Below are positions 23,797 to 35,459 of a DNA stretch of 64,000 nucleotides, piece after piece. Under the pieces are notes generated by a model, which worked only from the letters and a program-made list of their open reading frames with translations, made no database searches and had not been told where the DNA came from. This stretch comes from Heliocidaris tuberculata (Eukaryota > Echinodermata > Echinoidea > Camarodonta > Echinometridae), in assembly GCA_025618425.1 (NCBI GenBank), contig CM046838.1, forward strand, positions 2,836,715-2,900,714, read 5' to 3'. The stretch's first letter is position 1; each line of letters begins with the position of its first letter. Position numbers and translations under genes: made by a program.

Positions 23797-24155
23797 GTGA
23801 TGGCAAGATATGTAATAGGATTGTTCTACAGGGGCTTCCCTTTCAACAGAATGCTTCACTGTAGTCTCCTAAGGATAAACCCTCATCCTTCAACACAGTC
23901 TCATACGTCTTTTCTAATGCAACCATGTGCAAGGGCACTCACTCAAACAAATCTTTCAGGCTTGAAGCTTGAGAAAGCCAGGACTACCAGTACTTGGAGA
24001 AGAGAAGCAGTTTGTCAGTCATTAGAATCAAATGGGAAACATCACTTGATCCACCATAGATTATTGCACACATCTCAACATAGACAAGCTCCTCCTGTTG
24101 CTCTTTGGTTGGCTGTCAAAACATTCGCCAAGACTGCTGCAATAATCACGGGAAG
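23797..24155 (+). CDS. OMA1: OMA1 coding exon 1 (presequence)
   Basis: Acceptor AG at 23,795-23,796, ATG at 23,800, donor AAG|GTAATT after 24,155. It encodes residues 1-118 plus two bases of codon 119. The sequence starts MARYVIGLFYRGFPFNRML and is rich in Arg, Ser, Thr and His, as expected for an import presequence. The ATG at 23,752 would require reading through the intron end. Confidence 0.85.
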
Positions 24156-27100
24156 GTAATTATTAGTGCAATTTTCAATTTGCATATTGAAGATGTTGAA
24201 GATACATAAGCTTACCAAAACGAAGGGTACACTGTTTAGACTGAAGTGATAAATTGAATCATGTACTTTATTGTTGAACTCACTAAGGCTGCTTAGCGAA
24301 ATGTAGTGGCACACAGGCATGTGAAATTTCCGCGTTTACGCAAATTTCCGCTTTTTAAAAATCATTTTCTCACATTTTTTTTCACATTCCGCGTTTTTTA
24401 CTCTCTGGGTAATGAAAAACACAGTCTAGTCTCGTACCATGCTTTTTGTCAAAATATAAACGTATTTTGAGCTGCTCATTACGCGAGCAATTATTATTCA
24501 TGTCTAAAAATGCCTGGTAATAGAGACTATCCAACCCGGTATTCTGGTTTCACGCTACAGTGCGTGGCGGCCTAGCAGTGCACTGCTAAGCAGCCGCGCC
24601 AGGCTAGCAATCGAGTGGCACTATGAAGCTCTGGGGGCGATAGCCGGTCTCGCATGTATCGCGCGGCGTTGGTCAAGTTGCTTCAGCTGGTAGCTGTGTC
24701 TTCGAGTGGTACTTCGAGCGGGACTTCGAGTTCGTTTGGATAAATTTCTTCCGCGTTTCCAACACAGTTATGCACCATCTTGTTTCTTGTTTTGAATTTT
24801 TTATTTACTGATGTGAACTTCACAAGAGGAAATTAAATCATGGCTTCTACTTCCAAGGATCAAAATTATGTGGAGCGGGGCTCGCGTGATGATAAGGCAT
24901 CAATTGACAGGAAAGACCCTCTCGTTAAAGAGATTAGTATTTAGTAAACAAGAAAAGTAGGAAAAGCATATAGTCTGTGAGTACCATATTAAAAACTGAA
25001 GTAATTTTGAACTGTGACTTGTGAATGTTTGATACTTAATACAATAATATGTGTGTGTATTTGTGTTAGCGTGCAAATTTATTAGTGTGTCAATTATTTG
25101 TGTTTTTCAAGAAAAATATAATTATTATAACTAATTATCTATCAAATCATTAACACACCTACCCAGATACAGTTAATAATAAGCCTGAATTTCCTCTCTT
25201 GGTATGCACCAGATTGCACAATTTCAAGTTCAAAAACTGCAAAGCTCCCTACCGTGGGAGGGGGGGGGGGTGACCCCCCTCCCACACCCTCCCCCCGCTC
25301 GGTCGCTCCGCTCCCTCGCATTGTCACTAATTTATTTTCCTCTTTTTTTTTCTTACCTCACTCACATGCCTGGGCACAAAAAGACGTATCCAGAACGCAA
25401 AATGCATGATTGGCGAAAATCATGATTTTTATCACATTAAGATAGAACCATATTATTAGTATAGAGCTAGTAAACATTTGTACTACCTTGATTATGCTCA
25501 GATATGTCAAATAAGAACTTTTGATTGACCAATATCACTAACTATTAAACCTTTATTGGATATTTATATAGCACTCATATCCAGCACGCAAGGTGCTCAA
25601 GGCGCTCCAATATTACTTTGGCTCTATCTAGACTACTGATTTTGGCGCTCACAGCTTTCAAAGAAATCCTTCCTTCCGGTACTCATTTATCCCTTTTGAG
25701 AAAATTGACCACATTTTGTGGTTAGGCTCAATAACTTTTGATTCAGAGCTCTAAAAAATATACCAGATGCTTGAGTAGAAAGAACAAAAATTTCTGCTCA
25801 CACTACATTGGATTTTTGTCACATGACCATATTACATTTGCTGCTAGGAATTTTAAATACGAGAATAAGCTTTAAAATCCTTAAATTGGCAACACATTGA
25901 GAGGTTCATTGTTTTTCATCAAAATTAGCAATTTTTTTCAACTTTTCGACAAAATTCCTAACCATGTATATTGTTTTCAAAGACATTAAACCTTATTAGA
26001 ACTATGTAGCACTGCAAGAAGAATATTATTGTTGCCAATTTGAAGAACGAAATGTGATTAATTTAGCCCTTAAATAATTCCTGTCCTGAAAGGGTTAAAG
26101 GAGAATGAAATCCTGAGGAAACATCCATTTTTGTGAAAAGAGAGGAAAGAGAGAAGCAATTTAATAAAAAGTTCCATCAAAATCGGTTACGAAATGAAAA
26201 AGTTATGAAAGTTTGAAAAGTCTCAATTTACTTTCTATGGCGATCCTCAAATTGGCAATGTTGCTTCGAAATGGCAGGTTTAGTATTACAACTCTCAATA
26301 TGTTTTGTATACAAAATTTCATATTTTCTCCAATATCTCTAAAGATGCTGCTTGTCTTTTTGTGAATTCAACATACATGTATGTTGTGGTCATATACATT
26401 TTCCCATGATATATCTTGAACTAAGGAGACAAGCTGCACCTTGAGAGATAATGGGGAAAATATGAAATTTTGTGTATAAAATATATGGAGAGTTGTACTA
26501 CTAAACCTGTCACTTTGAAGCAACATTGCCAATTTGAGGATTACCATAGAAAATAAATCGAGACTTTTTAAACTTTCATAACTTTTTCATTTCGGAACCG
26601 ATTTTGATGGAACTTTTTAAAAATTGCTTCTCTCTATCCTCTCTTTTCATTAAAATTGATTTTCCCCCAGGGTAGCATTCTCCTTTAACACCTGGGTGCA
26701 GAGTGGCAAATGTAGATTAATGTCTTGCCAAAGGACAGTAGTGCTGTGCCTGGGTTCGAACCCATGACCTTCCCATCTGCAGTCAAGTGTTTAAACCACT
26801 CGTCTATGACACCTCTATGTCACATTTAGCATTCTTGATGCATCTTTTTATGCCGCTAGATCTCCCTAAGCTATCTAATGGACGGCACGCTTATTGTGTG
26901 TTAGCTACGTCTTCTAGATGAACTGATTTGAATTAAGGGTAGCTTGAAGAGAATTCAGGTATGTATTTCATAATTAGAGATGGAGATCCTCTCCTTTATA
27001 CATTCACTTTGTCAATTAAATCCACTTTTGCCACTCTCCACCCAGGTGTAAATGGGTACCCAATATGCGCTACATACATGTATTTGGCCGCTCGGCTATG

Positions 27101-30100
27101 ACTTGGGTAATAATGTTGGAGAGCCATGAGCATCCCATCATGACAAACCTGAGTACTATACAAGAAGCCACCATTATTATCATAGATTACTCTGTATTGA
27201 AATGCATGATCTCATCTCATGCTAAATGTAGGAAGATTGTCATAAATTTGTATTGTCTCATCACCATGTGGTCTTCTATCTTAAAGGACTCTGAGGAATC
27301 GATGGAGAGAACATCCGAAGCACAAACACAGAACAACAAGTGAGAGATTGCATGAGAACAGAGGGAAGATCCTAGCTGGTATATTAGGAATGCTAGGCTT
27401 TGGAATGGGCTATTACTACTACCATCTAGAATACACACCATTGACCAACAGACCGAGATTCATTCTCTTCAACAAGACTCAGTTTGAGAAGATAGTGGAA
27501 GAGGAATACAAAATGGTATGTGAATAATCTAATATCTCTTTTAAGAGCACACATGAAGTGTTATTTAGGCAAGTCAATGCACAGCATTTTTCTAATCTAT
27601 GATTTATCGTTTCACAACAATTGTTCACCTGGGCATTGGATGCATGTGAATATTCAATAGCGTTTTGATGACACGTGTACAATTTCGAATAGTTTGCAAT
27701 ATTGAAATTTTGAAACAATGAGTATCTTTCATTGTAAAACTTTTTCTACATAAGAAGGAAATATGCCATGATATGTGGTGCTTTCTATTTTTCTTTTCTA
27801 TTCTCTTAGCACTGTGAGACATACAAGGATAGCTTTGTACCAACCAACCATAAGATCTATGGTATTATCTCAGGGATTGTAATGCAGCTAATAAAAGGTA
27901 ACCAAGATGTGTCTCAAATACGCAACCAAACCTGGACCATTCATGTAGTGGATAAGGACGTCAAAAATGCCTTTGTTCTTCCAGTGAGTAGTCATGATGC
28001 ATTTTCAAGTTATTTTCATTTTAAGTGGAAGAGAATAGACCAATTCGTAGTTAGCACATGGTACAAATGACTCTGAATATCCACAGAACTCTGAAATATG
28101 GAGAGGACTTACATGTGGCTTATAGAATATCACTGTCAAAGTGACAGGGTGCTTCTTGAATACATTTTGTTATTTGAAATATTGAAATGATATTTCCACT
28201 TGTCTACCACAAATGTCATATTTTCAACAATATTTACTTTACATATACTTTCATTATAAGTACATAGCCAGTATTCATCTCAGTTGGTTTTGGTACAAAT
28301 GACCTTCATCTGCTCATGTGTAAATTGTATCTATGAGCTGGTCTATAGATACCAAAACTCATATTTTACATATAACCTATATTTTTTCATACTTGCATTT
28401 GTCCATTGTTTTTTATGGTAACTCTAAAGTACACGTTTAATACTATCTAACGCTTGTGTGCATGTGGGTAGAAAGTGCTAGTGATGCTCAAGTATCCAGA
28501 TGGTGTACTCTGTGCTTGCACCTAATGGAATGGCTATTTTGGTTTCTTTCAGAGGCATGACACTCATTTTACATTTCTTTGTAGATGTATAACTGCATAT
28601 GATGATTTCCAAATATGCCTCCTGTCATTGACTTGTTATTCCAGGTATCATATGTTTGTCTCTTTCACAGAATGGTCATATATTTGTGTTTACTGGGATC
28701 CTACAGGCTACTGGTAATGTAGAACAACTAGGGACAGTCCTGGCTCATGAAATGGCACATGTTGTTCTTAACCATTCAGTAAGTCACAATGTCTATTGAT
28801 TGTGAAACAAACTTATCTGATCATCTTTAAAATGTTCTGTCACTCTCTCTATGACCTTCTGACATTCTCTCTCTCTCTCTCTCTCTCCTTCTCTCTCTAA
28901 CTATACATCTACTTATACTTCTGTATATGAATAATGATGTTTTCTCTCTTGTCCTATCTTCCTCACTCCATTTCGGCATCTGTTGTCTTTGGTTTAAATA
29001 CTAAACCAGCGGTTATGATGTTAATATGACTTTCTGTATGATTTTTTTTTTCAAACATTCATTATCTTACAACTTCGAAATTCATGTTGTAATTTACAAG
29101 TAGAATTATAAAAATGTTTATGATAAAAAAAATTCTCTCCCTTTTGCATACCACTTGTAATATTTTCTTGTTTATCTACCAGGCAGAGATGGCCAGTTTC
29201 TTTGAGTTCTTTGATCTCTTCATGATTGTTGTCTTGACGGTTCTATGGGCATTTCTTCCTAATGATGGTATTGCATTGGTTGCAACATGGTTCAAACAAA
29301 AGGTTGTTGAGGTGAGGAAAGTTCTATCATGATTAAAAGTAGTAATAGTATATGTATTCTGTTTTTGTCTTACTTATTATAATTGTACATGTCTGTGGAC
29401 TTCCTAAGTTTCTTTTATTTATATTTATTATTTAGTTGGGTGGGGTTTTTTTGGGGGGGAGGGGAGATGGGGTGTTGGGTTTCCTTTGTTGCCAATGGAA
29501 GTCAAACCCTAACTTCTGTGGTCAGTGTAGCTTATGTTTTGACCAGATATATTTACAGGGATGTTCCTATTTTCCCTATCATTCTACCTCAATGCACTTT
29601 ATCCCAGGTCATAGCCTTGGGGCATGGACCACTGGCACTGTGCCAACATTTCTGTATCTTTCATGATAAATATGTTTCTATAGAAGGTATTGAAAAAAAA
29701 ACAAAAAACATTTGAGCTTCCTCTTTCTGTTTCTGTTGATTTAAAAAAATTGGTTCTTGATGAGTTGATATTACCTTTTATTGCTTATGTTTTTCAGTTG
29801 TTATTACACATGCCGTATAGCAGAAGTCTTGAAATTGAAGCTGATGAGGTTGGTTTAATGCTTGCTGCCAAGGTGAGATAGACACGTTTTACATATGATG
29901 CCGTAAACTGCCCTAAAAATTGCTGTGGGAAAAAAAATAATAAATGAAATTATGTGTAAAAATGAAGGACAAGTGAGGGTGGAACATGCAACATAAATAA
30001 ATATAATGTGATCTGTGTGCTATACACTCAAACTTATTAGTATTAGTTTCTTTTTCTGTAAGAGAAGGTCATATTTTTCATGGAAATAAACCAACAACAC

Positions 30101-32069
30101 TTATCAGAGCTCACTTAAGATATTATTGTTGATGATTTCAGTTTTCAGAAAGTGGGACATGTTCTACTCACTTTATTTTCCATCCTGTCTCTACTAGCTC
30201 ATTCTGCCTCAATTTTTACTTTAGTTTAATAAAGAGGTAATTTTCTTGTCCATAGAAGTTGTATGGAATGCTCTCTATCCGCACTTTCATAGGTAAATAG
30301 AAAACAATGTAACAAATAATTATTTAATCATAAGGAAATAGTTCTATGACAGATCAAAAAAAAAACCTGTGATGGTTTCATTTTCTTTGGTTTGACACCT
30401 ACCTCAGACTTGTAATATCAAACAGAAGAATTGGTGATTATGTAATCATCTTTTAACATAAATAAAATCTTCCAATGTTTTACAGAAAGAAAAAAAGAAA
30501 AGAAAAGAATTTGTGCAAATTGAAATACAGGATGGTTTATGTCATATCACAAACGCATCTGTCTATGCTTGTAAAACTACATACTGGTATATGATATCTA
30601 CATGTATATGCAAAATGTGAAAAGCGCAAATTTCCTTTGGATAATAAAATTGACATTCAACTTGAAATTAAAACACTCAATGATTTGAATATTACCTTTA
30701 AAATGAAATGAATTTACTTCTCCTTTCAGAGCTGTTTTGATGTTCGAGAAAGTAAAGCATTCTGGGAAGCCATGGATGTAGCTCAGATATCAACAGGAGA
30801 GCCTGAACCTGTAGAGTTTCTAAGTACACATCCTTCCCATCAGAGAAGAGCTGATTATATAGAATCATTACTACCTAAGGTGAGTTAGGATTTATTGTAT
30901 ACCCACCCTACCCATCATGTTAAACTCTGTTTTTTGTATATACATCCCTCCCCGCATTAGAGAAGGGCTCATTATATAGGATCATTACTACCTAAGGTGA
31001 GTTGAGGTTTATTATTTAACAGACATGGTCATCTCCAAATAAGAGGCAATACAGTTCAAATATTGACAGGATTCAAACCTATGATACAGCAACCCACTTA
31101 CAACAAACATGGCTATAGGTGTCATTTCTGTTACAGCCTAATTGTCATGTTCATAGGAGAAAGAAAAACATAAAAAACCCCCATTACCGCCATGAGTAGG
31201 TATAATGAACAACATTTTATACAGGAGATGTTATCACAGAGGAAGATCACATAAAAGCACTGAAATCAATAAATGTATACAAAATATACTGTCACTGATT
31301 TCTTATGTTTATATCCCATTCATGTGTAACTATGATCTGTTTCAGGCCTTTACCTGTAAAGATAAAGTTTAGTTCTGGTCATGCAGTTGCATTCTGCAAA
31401 ACACTGTCTCAAATCAATTGGGAAAGACTTATCATGTCTACATAAGAATTGGTGTATACTGTGAGGATTTGGAATCATCAAAATGACAAGAAATTGACCC
31501 AGTCTTGCTGGAAAGCACATGCACTACACAGAAGAAATGGGTATATGGGACTGCACACGCATGGCATGAATCTTCAGCCCGAACACATCAGCTATTTCTC
31601 AACATATTTCAGAGTATAAGGGCATTTGAAGAGCTATCCTTTTCAGGGGACATTTCTACCATGATGTTCTTCTAAACTGACATAAAAGGAATGGGAAATC
31701 TCACGTAACTAATTATTTTTCACCTTTCCCAGAATTCAAATGCCAAAACAAATTGAGTGATAGCAAAATGACATGGCTAGTGGCCTTAGAATCTTTATCA
31801 TGTTGAGAGGGTAAATTCAACCAGTCATTGTACTGCGTTTCCACTCTGTAATTTGTGGCTGCTTTTCTAGAACCATAGTATTTCTTGTGTATAATCTATT
31901 TCAATAATTCCATAATGTAGATGTATCTTTCTTTATCTTCCCATCATACCTTCAGGCCATCAAAGTCCGAGAGTACTGCAACTGTCCTGAGCTACCTCAC
32001 AGTATGCCGACTCCAAGAGCTGCCATCAGAAAGCCTGTCCCATCTGTTCCTGCTGTTTCTGCTGCCTGA
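23800..32069 (+). CDS. OMA1: OMA1 zinc metalloendopeptidase, mitochondrial (8 coding exons)
   Basis: Coding exons 23,800-24,155; 27,287-27,515; 27,810-27,983; 28,671-28,778; 29,183-29,311; 29,798-29,872; 30,730-30,879; 31,956-32,069. Every join uses AG acceptors and GT donors and keeps frame, giving 444 residues plus TGA. OMA1 is an M48-family inner-membrane protease that is activated by stress and cleaves OPA1 (and DELE1). Seen here: a basic, Ser/Arg-rich N-terminus with few acidic residues (mitochondrial presequence), a hydrophobic segment at about 147-164 followed by HLEYTPLTNR, the zinc motif HEMAH (residues 279-283), a second hydrophobic stretch at about 297-313, and SRSLEIEADEVG, where E344 is the probable third zinc ligand. 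The C-terminal STHPSHQRR motif is typical of M48 proteins. Human OMA1 is somewhat longer (about 520 residues), mainly at the N-terminus. The start ATG is the first in the exon after a good acceptor (TTTGCTTAAG), so at least one non-coding exon lies upstream. Confidence 0.93.
25142..25330. other. C/G-tract repeat within OMA1 intron 1
   Basis: G-run and C-runs around 25,256-25,305 with GCTCGGTCGCTCCGCTCCCTCGC, a low-complexity motif like those in the hAT-type repeats elsewhere. The frame here has no support as coding. Confidence 0.5.
25555..25615. repeat. SINE-like 3' segment in OMA1 intron 1
   Basis: TGGATATTTATATAGCACTC ... CACGCAAGGTGCTCAAGGCG resembles the common tail of tRNA-derived SINEs of sea urchins and other marine invertebrates. 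Assigned by memory of the motif, not by alignment. Confidence 0.45.
26099..26684. mobile_element. TTAA-flanked palindromic MITE in OMA1 intron 1
   Basis: The ends AGGAGAATG and CATTCTCCT are flanked by TTAA at 26,095-26,098 and 26,685-26,688. Long inverted arms (AAAATCGGTTACGAAATGAA / TTCATTTCGGAACCGATTTT and CAAATTGGCAATGTTGCTTC mirrored) cover at least 250 bases each side. This is a piggyBac-type target with no transposase. It is a different family from the elements at 18.0 and 37.5 kb. Confidence 0.85.
26689..26816 (-). mobile_element. tRNA-derived SINE head (minus strand)
   Basis: Read on the minus strand: GGTGTCATAGACGAGTGGTT with an A-box-like TAGACGAGTGG, and 40 bases later a B box GGTTCGAACCC, then ACAGTCCTTTGGCAAGACAT-type sequence. 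The cloverleaf is degenerate, so this is a SINE rather than a tRNA gene. A fragment of the same SINE body (CCACCCAGGTGTAAATGGGT) in plus orientation lies at about 27,035-27,058. Confidence 0.68.
27287..27515 (+). CDS. OMA1: OMA1 coding exon 2 (membrane anchor)
   Basis: Starts after TATCTTAAAG with the single base that completes codon 119 (AG|G) and ends AAA ATG|GTATGT. Contains the Gly/Met-rich hydrophobic segment (ILAGILGMLGFGMGYYYY) and the conserved HLEYTPLTNRPRFILF stretch after it. Confidence 0.9.
27810..27983 (+). CDS. OMA1: OMA1 coding exon 3
   Basis: Acceptor TTCTCTTAG, donor CCA|GTGAGT, 58 codons. Ends in WTIHVVDKDVKNAFVLP, the M48 segment that precedes the active-site strand and helix. 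Confidence 0.92.
28671..28778 (+). CDS. OMA1: OMA1 coding exon 4 (HEMAH zinc site)
   Basis: Acceptor TCTTTCACAG, donor TCA|GTAAGT, 36 codons. Begins NGHIFVFTGIL and carries HEMAH at 28,746-28,760: two His zinc ligands and the catalytic Glu. Confidence 0.95.
28866..28900. repeat. (CT)n microsatellite in OMA1 intron 4
   Basis: Short CT run in the intron after the HEMAH exon. Confidence 0.8.
29183..29311 (+). CDS. OMA1: OMA1 coding exon 5
   Basis: Acceptor TTATCTACCAG, donor GAG|GTGAGG, 43 codons. Encodes the hydrophobic FDLFMIVVLTVLWAFLP segment. Confidence 0.92.
29798..29872 (+). CDS. OMA1: OMA1 coding exon 6 (third zinc ligand)
   Basis: Acceptor TGTTTTTCAG, donor AAG|GTGAGA, 25 codons. Encodes PYSRSLEIEADEVGLMLAAK, with the ExxAD pattern that supplies the third metal ligand in M48 proteases. 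Confidence 0.94.
30730..30879 (+). CDS. OMA1: OMA1 coding exon 7
   Basis: Acceptor CTCCTTTCAG, donor AAG|GTGAGT, 50 codons, with LSTHPSHQRRADYIESLLPK at its end. A degenerate copy of its last 50 bases, donor included, follows at about 30,947-31,004. Confidence 0.94.
30947..31012 (+). pseudogene. Partial tandem copy of OMA1 exon 7 end with its splice donor
   Basis: ACATCCCTCCCCGCATTAGA ... ATTACTACCTAAGGTGAGTT matches the end of exon 7 plus the donor and the first intron bases (original ends at 30,879). Several substitutions separate the copies. It has no acceptor of its own in view. Confidence 0.82.
31956..32069 (+). CDS. OMA1: OMA1 coding exon 8 and stop
   Basis: Acceptor CATACCTTCAG, 37 codons (AIKVREYCNCPELPH ... 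PAVSAA) and TGA at 32,067-32,069. The Cys pair in YCNCPELP follows the conserved domain. A 3' UTR of unknown length follows. Confidence 0.93.
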   Translation, partial: AIKVREYCNCPELPHSMPTPRAAIRKPVPSVPAVSAA

Positions 32070-34820
32070 GCAAAAATATTAGCAATGATTTTCAAACAGT
32101 GTCCAAGTTTGTTCATGATGGCTGGTCCCAAGTCACCTGGGCCCAGTCTTATAAAGAGTTGTGATTGATTCGAATCAAGCGCAACTTGAAATCAATCGCA
32201 ACTCCTATCTCTTAAGTACCCAGTTGCGATTAATTTTAACTTGCGATTGATTCGAATCAATCATTTTTGAGCTGCGATTAAACGCAAGTCCCAAATACTC
32301 GATCCTGATTGGGTGAAAATAAGTTGCGTTTAATCGCAACTTTTTATGCAAGAAGGCCCTGATGATGACTGCACGAAGGTATACAAAATCTTCAGCCTGT
32401 CATGCATTGCCAGTGTGTGTGTATGTGTTTGTGTGTGTGGTAGGAAAATGTGAATTCTGGACCTTTCATACTTCGTTGCATTACAATTTTCTAGGTACAT
32501 GTAGGACACTTTACACCTACAGTCCTCTTTGTGTGCACCATTACATAAACCGTACCCCTACCCGGGTGCGCACAATTGTTTTATCATTTTAAGCGAATGA
32601 TTGGGCAATGCGCGCTTATTTTAGTACACCTATGGAGTTATTCATAAAGGTCACACACTTTTCATTTTGACTATTCGTAGAGGTCACGCACTTTTCAATT
32701 TGACTATTCGTAAAGGTCACACACTTTTCATTTCGTGTGTACCCAAAATATTGATAACGCATTGTGACTCTGTAATGGACTGAAGAGATCAGCGAAACAC
32801 ATAAGCACTATTCTGTCAAGGTCACAAACTTTTCTTCTCTGGTCGATTGATTGGGAGAACTACATTTTATCATGTGATTACCTTTCGACCAATCTAACAG
32901 CAAGATTCTTAGTATGTGGAATATAATGACATATATTTATATGTTTAACCTGTTGGTTACTGAATTCTCAAATTCCCATAGCATTCATACAGGCACCCTC
33001 TGATTCCCATATGCAATGGGTTAATCTGTATTTGTTAGTAATGGAGCAATCTTGTGTAATGTGATAATTTGAGGAATCCTAGATCTGATAAATGTCTTTC
33101 ATCCATTTATTTATAAATTCATATCTTAACTTTTTTTTTCATATTAGAATGATTTAAAGAGTAGGACTATTGTGGACAAGTATGATGATAAGCATGTACA
33201 CATTTGTCATTCAAGAAAAGGTGTGGCAAGCATTCCAAAGCTTTACTGCCCATAACTTGAGATAATACATAAATTAAATGTACTTCCCTAATGGAATTTC
33301 TTTCAACTGTGAGGTTTGCAATGATTCTCCTCACAATGAGAAATCTTTAGTAGACATATTTTAATGAATTACAATCATGTATCATTTGTATGATTACATA
33401 ATGTTTTGCAAATTTAAAAGAAATGACTTATTAGAACATCACATGCAACTCTAGGTTCTTAGTCATAGAATTTAATTATATATCTTTTAATTCATTGGAA
33501 TAAAAACTTTTTTATCAAGTGGGCTGACTAATATCATGTTTGTGAGAAAAGAGATCAGGAAAATGAATGTGCAAAAGATTTTGAATTTTGATATGTGCAG
33601 ATATGTGATTTTTAAAAAATTGTACATGCCTAAATGTTACTTATTCTGTGTAATCACAACTATTACATGGATCTTAAAATGCAGCAGTACATGAGATTGA
33701 ACTCTGTGTGTAATATTAACCTTTGCTGAACAGTACTTTTTAATGAGGGGAAACCTCACAGAGGATTGTATATGCAAAACTAGGTTAAACAATCAATCAG
33801 TTATGGGTTTTAACAATAAGAGAATGGCCGATTGGAAGGATGACCTATTTACTGAAACCACAGCTCCGTGATTAACAAGTACAAATAAATAACTATAAAG
33901 TTGTATTAATGAGTCATGGCAATCATGTTAAAAGGCCTGTCACACTACATCTGTTTTTATATTTATGATGCAATAGTATTGATGCTTTTAGTGCCTGTTG
34001 ATGAGGACTGTATTATGTGATTAAATTCCTGTAATACTGATGACCAAAGTGTGAATCTTTTTTTCCTCTTGTCTACTTAAAAGGGCATTTTTAATGTATT
34101 AGAGAAAATATCAAAGTTATGATTTGTTTTATTGTTTTGTTGCACTCTGTAATTGCATGATTCAAAGGGGGGGGGGGGGGGGGGGTTTGAAGGGATTATT
34201 ACTGTATACCAGTTCTGTGAAAGCTTTATGCATACTTTTGTACAATATTTGCAGTCAGCTATTAAGCATACCTTAAGCTCTCCTTCCTTGGGAACAACCA
34301 GTGTATTCCACCTACTTTCCAACATTTGAAATACATCTTGGCATTTCAACAGTTTATTACAGCTTTATAGTTATCATCAGGCATTTGGAAGAAGTCTCCA
34401 TTAGATGATTTAAATACCTAACTGGTCTATTGCTTTATGGAAGCTGTTTAACTATACTAAAATTAATATTCAGATATTGAAGATTCTTCTTGAAAAATAG
34501 GGCCAAAAGGAAGCAAAACTTTATGGGCAGTGACGATGGTACTGAATTCTTTTGAATTTACTCATGTAGTTATGATGATATAAATGATTTTTGATTTATT
34601 ACTGTGATAAAAATAGAATTCTATTCAATTTATTAGAAAGTAATAATTTACTCATACATGTTTATCTTTGAATATTACAGGGGTGTTTATTTTACTAATA
34701 TATGTTAATAAATTACTCAGTACCTTGTCATCCTCTTGGATTGGGCCTTTGATGGAACAATCAAAAGACGGGTTTGTCAACATTAGGCTGATACACGAGT
34801 ATAGACTAGAGCAATAAAAA
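32070..34820 (+). other. OMA1 3' UTR and downstream flank
   Basis: AT-rich unique-looking sequence after the OMA1 stop. Candidate polyadenylation hexamers AATAAA occur at 33,499-33,504, 33,884-33,889 and 34,813-34,818. The true transcript end cannot be fixed by eye. A G-run lies at 34,168-34,186. Confidence 0.5.
32139..32359. mobile_element. MITE with GGGCCCAG/GCATAAA-type ends in OMA1 3' region
   Basis: The left end GGGCCCAGTCTTATAAAGAG and the right end AACTTTTTATGCAAGAAGGCCC are inverted repeats, and the centre is built from mirrored TGATTCGAATCAA and GCGATTAAACGCAA pieces. The ends resemble the Harbinger-like MITE at 21,547. No clear target duplication seen. Confidence 0.6.
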
Positions 34821-35044
34821 CAAGTGCACACTAATTAACTTGTATTCCTGGCAAAATGTTTTTTGCACACTTACATGTAACATACAATGTATATACATTT
34901 AGCAGGTGGAATGGAAATGATAAGCCTAAACTAAGACTTTGGCTTAAGCATTATTTCCTATATGTCACGTGGTCATAAATAGGCTGTGTATATGGGAAAC
35001 AAGGTGCCTGATGCATGTATTTCACATAATGGGTAATATGTGTA

Positions 35045-35120
35045 TGAGAGAGAGAGAGAGAGAAAGAGAGAGGGAGAGAGAGGGAGGATGGAGAGAGAGA
35101 GAGAGAGAGGGGGGGGGGGG
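35045..35120. repeat. (GA)n microsatellite followed by G run
   Basis: GAGAGA with interspersed GGGA, then about 12 G. Confidence 0.9.
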
Positions 35121-35334
35121 GATGAGAAGAAAACAAGTAGACAATATTACAGGCATGTACCAAGATTTACATCTATACTATGCAATTTCCATAACAAAAT
35201 ATTTATCAGGGAAAAAAAGATGTGCACATGAGTTCAAACAATAATGATCCCTCAAATGAGCTGCCGCTGACAGTACTTTATAATTATCATGATGATTATG
35301 ATTATGATGACAGTGATGATAATTACTACTTATC

Positions 35335-35435
35335 TTTTTCTTTTCTTCTTCTTCTTCTTCTTCTTCTTCTTCTTCTTCTTCTTCTTCTTCTTCTTCCTCC
35401 TCCTCCTCCTCCCCCCTCCTCCTCCCCCTCCTCCT
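35335..35435. repeat. (TTC)n / (TCC)n microsatellite
   Basis: About 18 TTC triplets passing into TCC triplets and C-rich sequence. Frames through it encode homopolymers only. Confidence 0.93.
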
Positions 35436-35459
35436 GTCATTTTAATGCAAATGCCTAAT

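Noticed and set aside
26689..26816. Possible tRNA gene (clear B box GGTTCGAACCC)
   Set aside because: Acceptor and anticodon stems do not form a proper cloverleaf and SINE body sequence follows, so I call it a SINE head.
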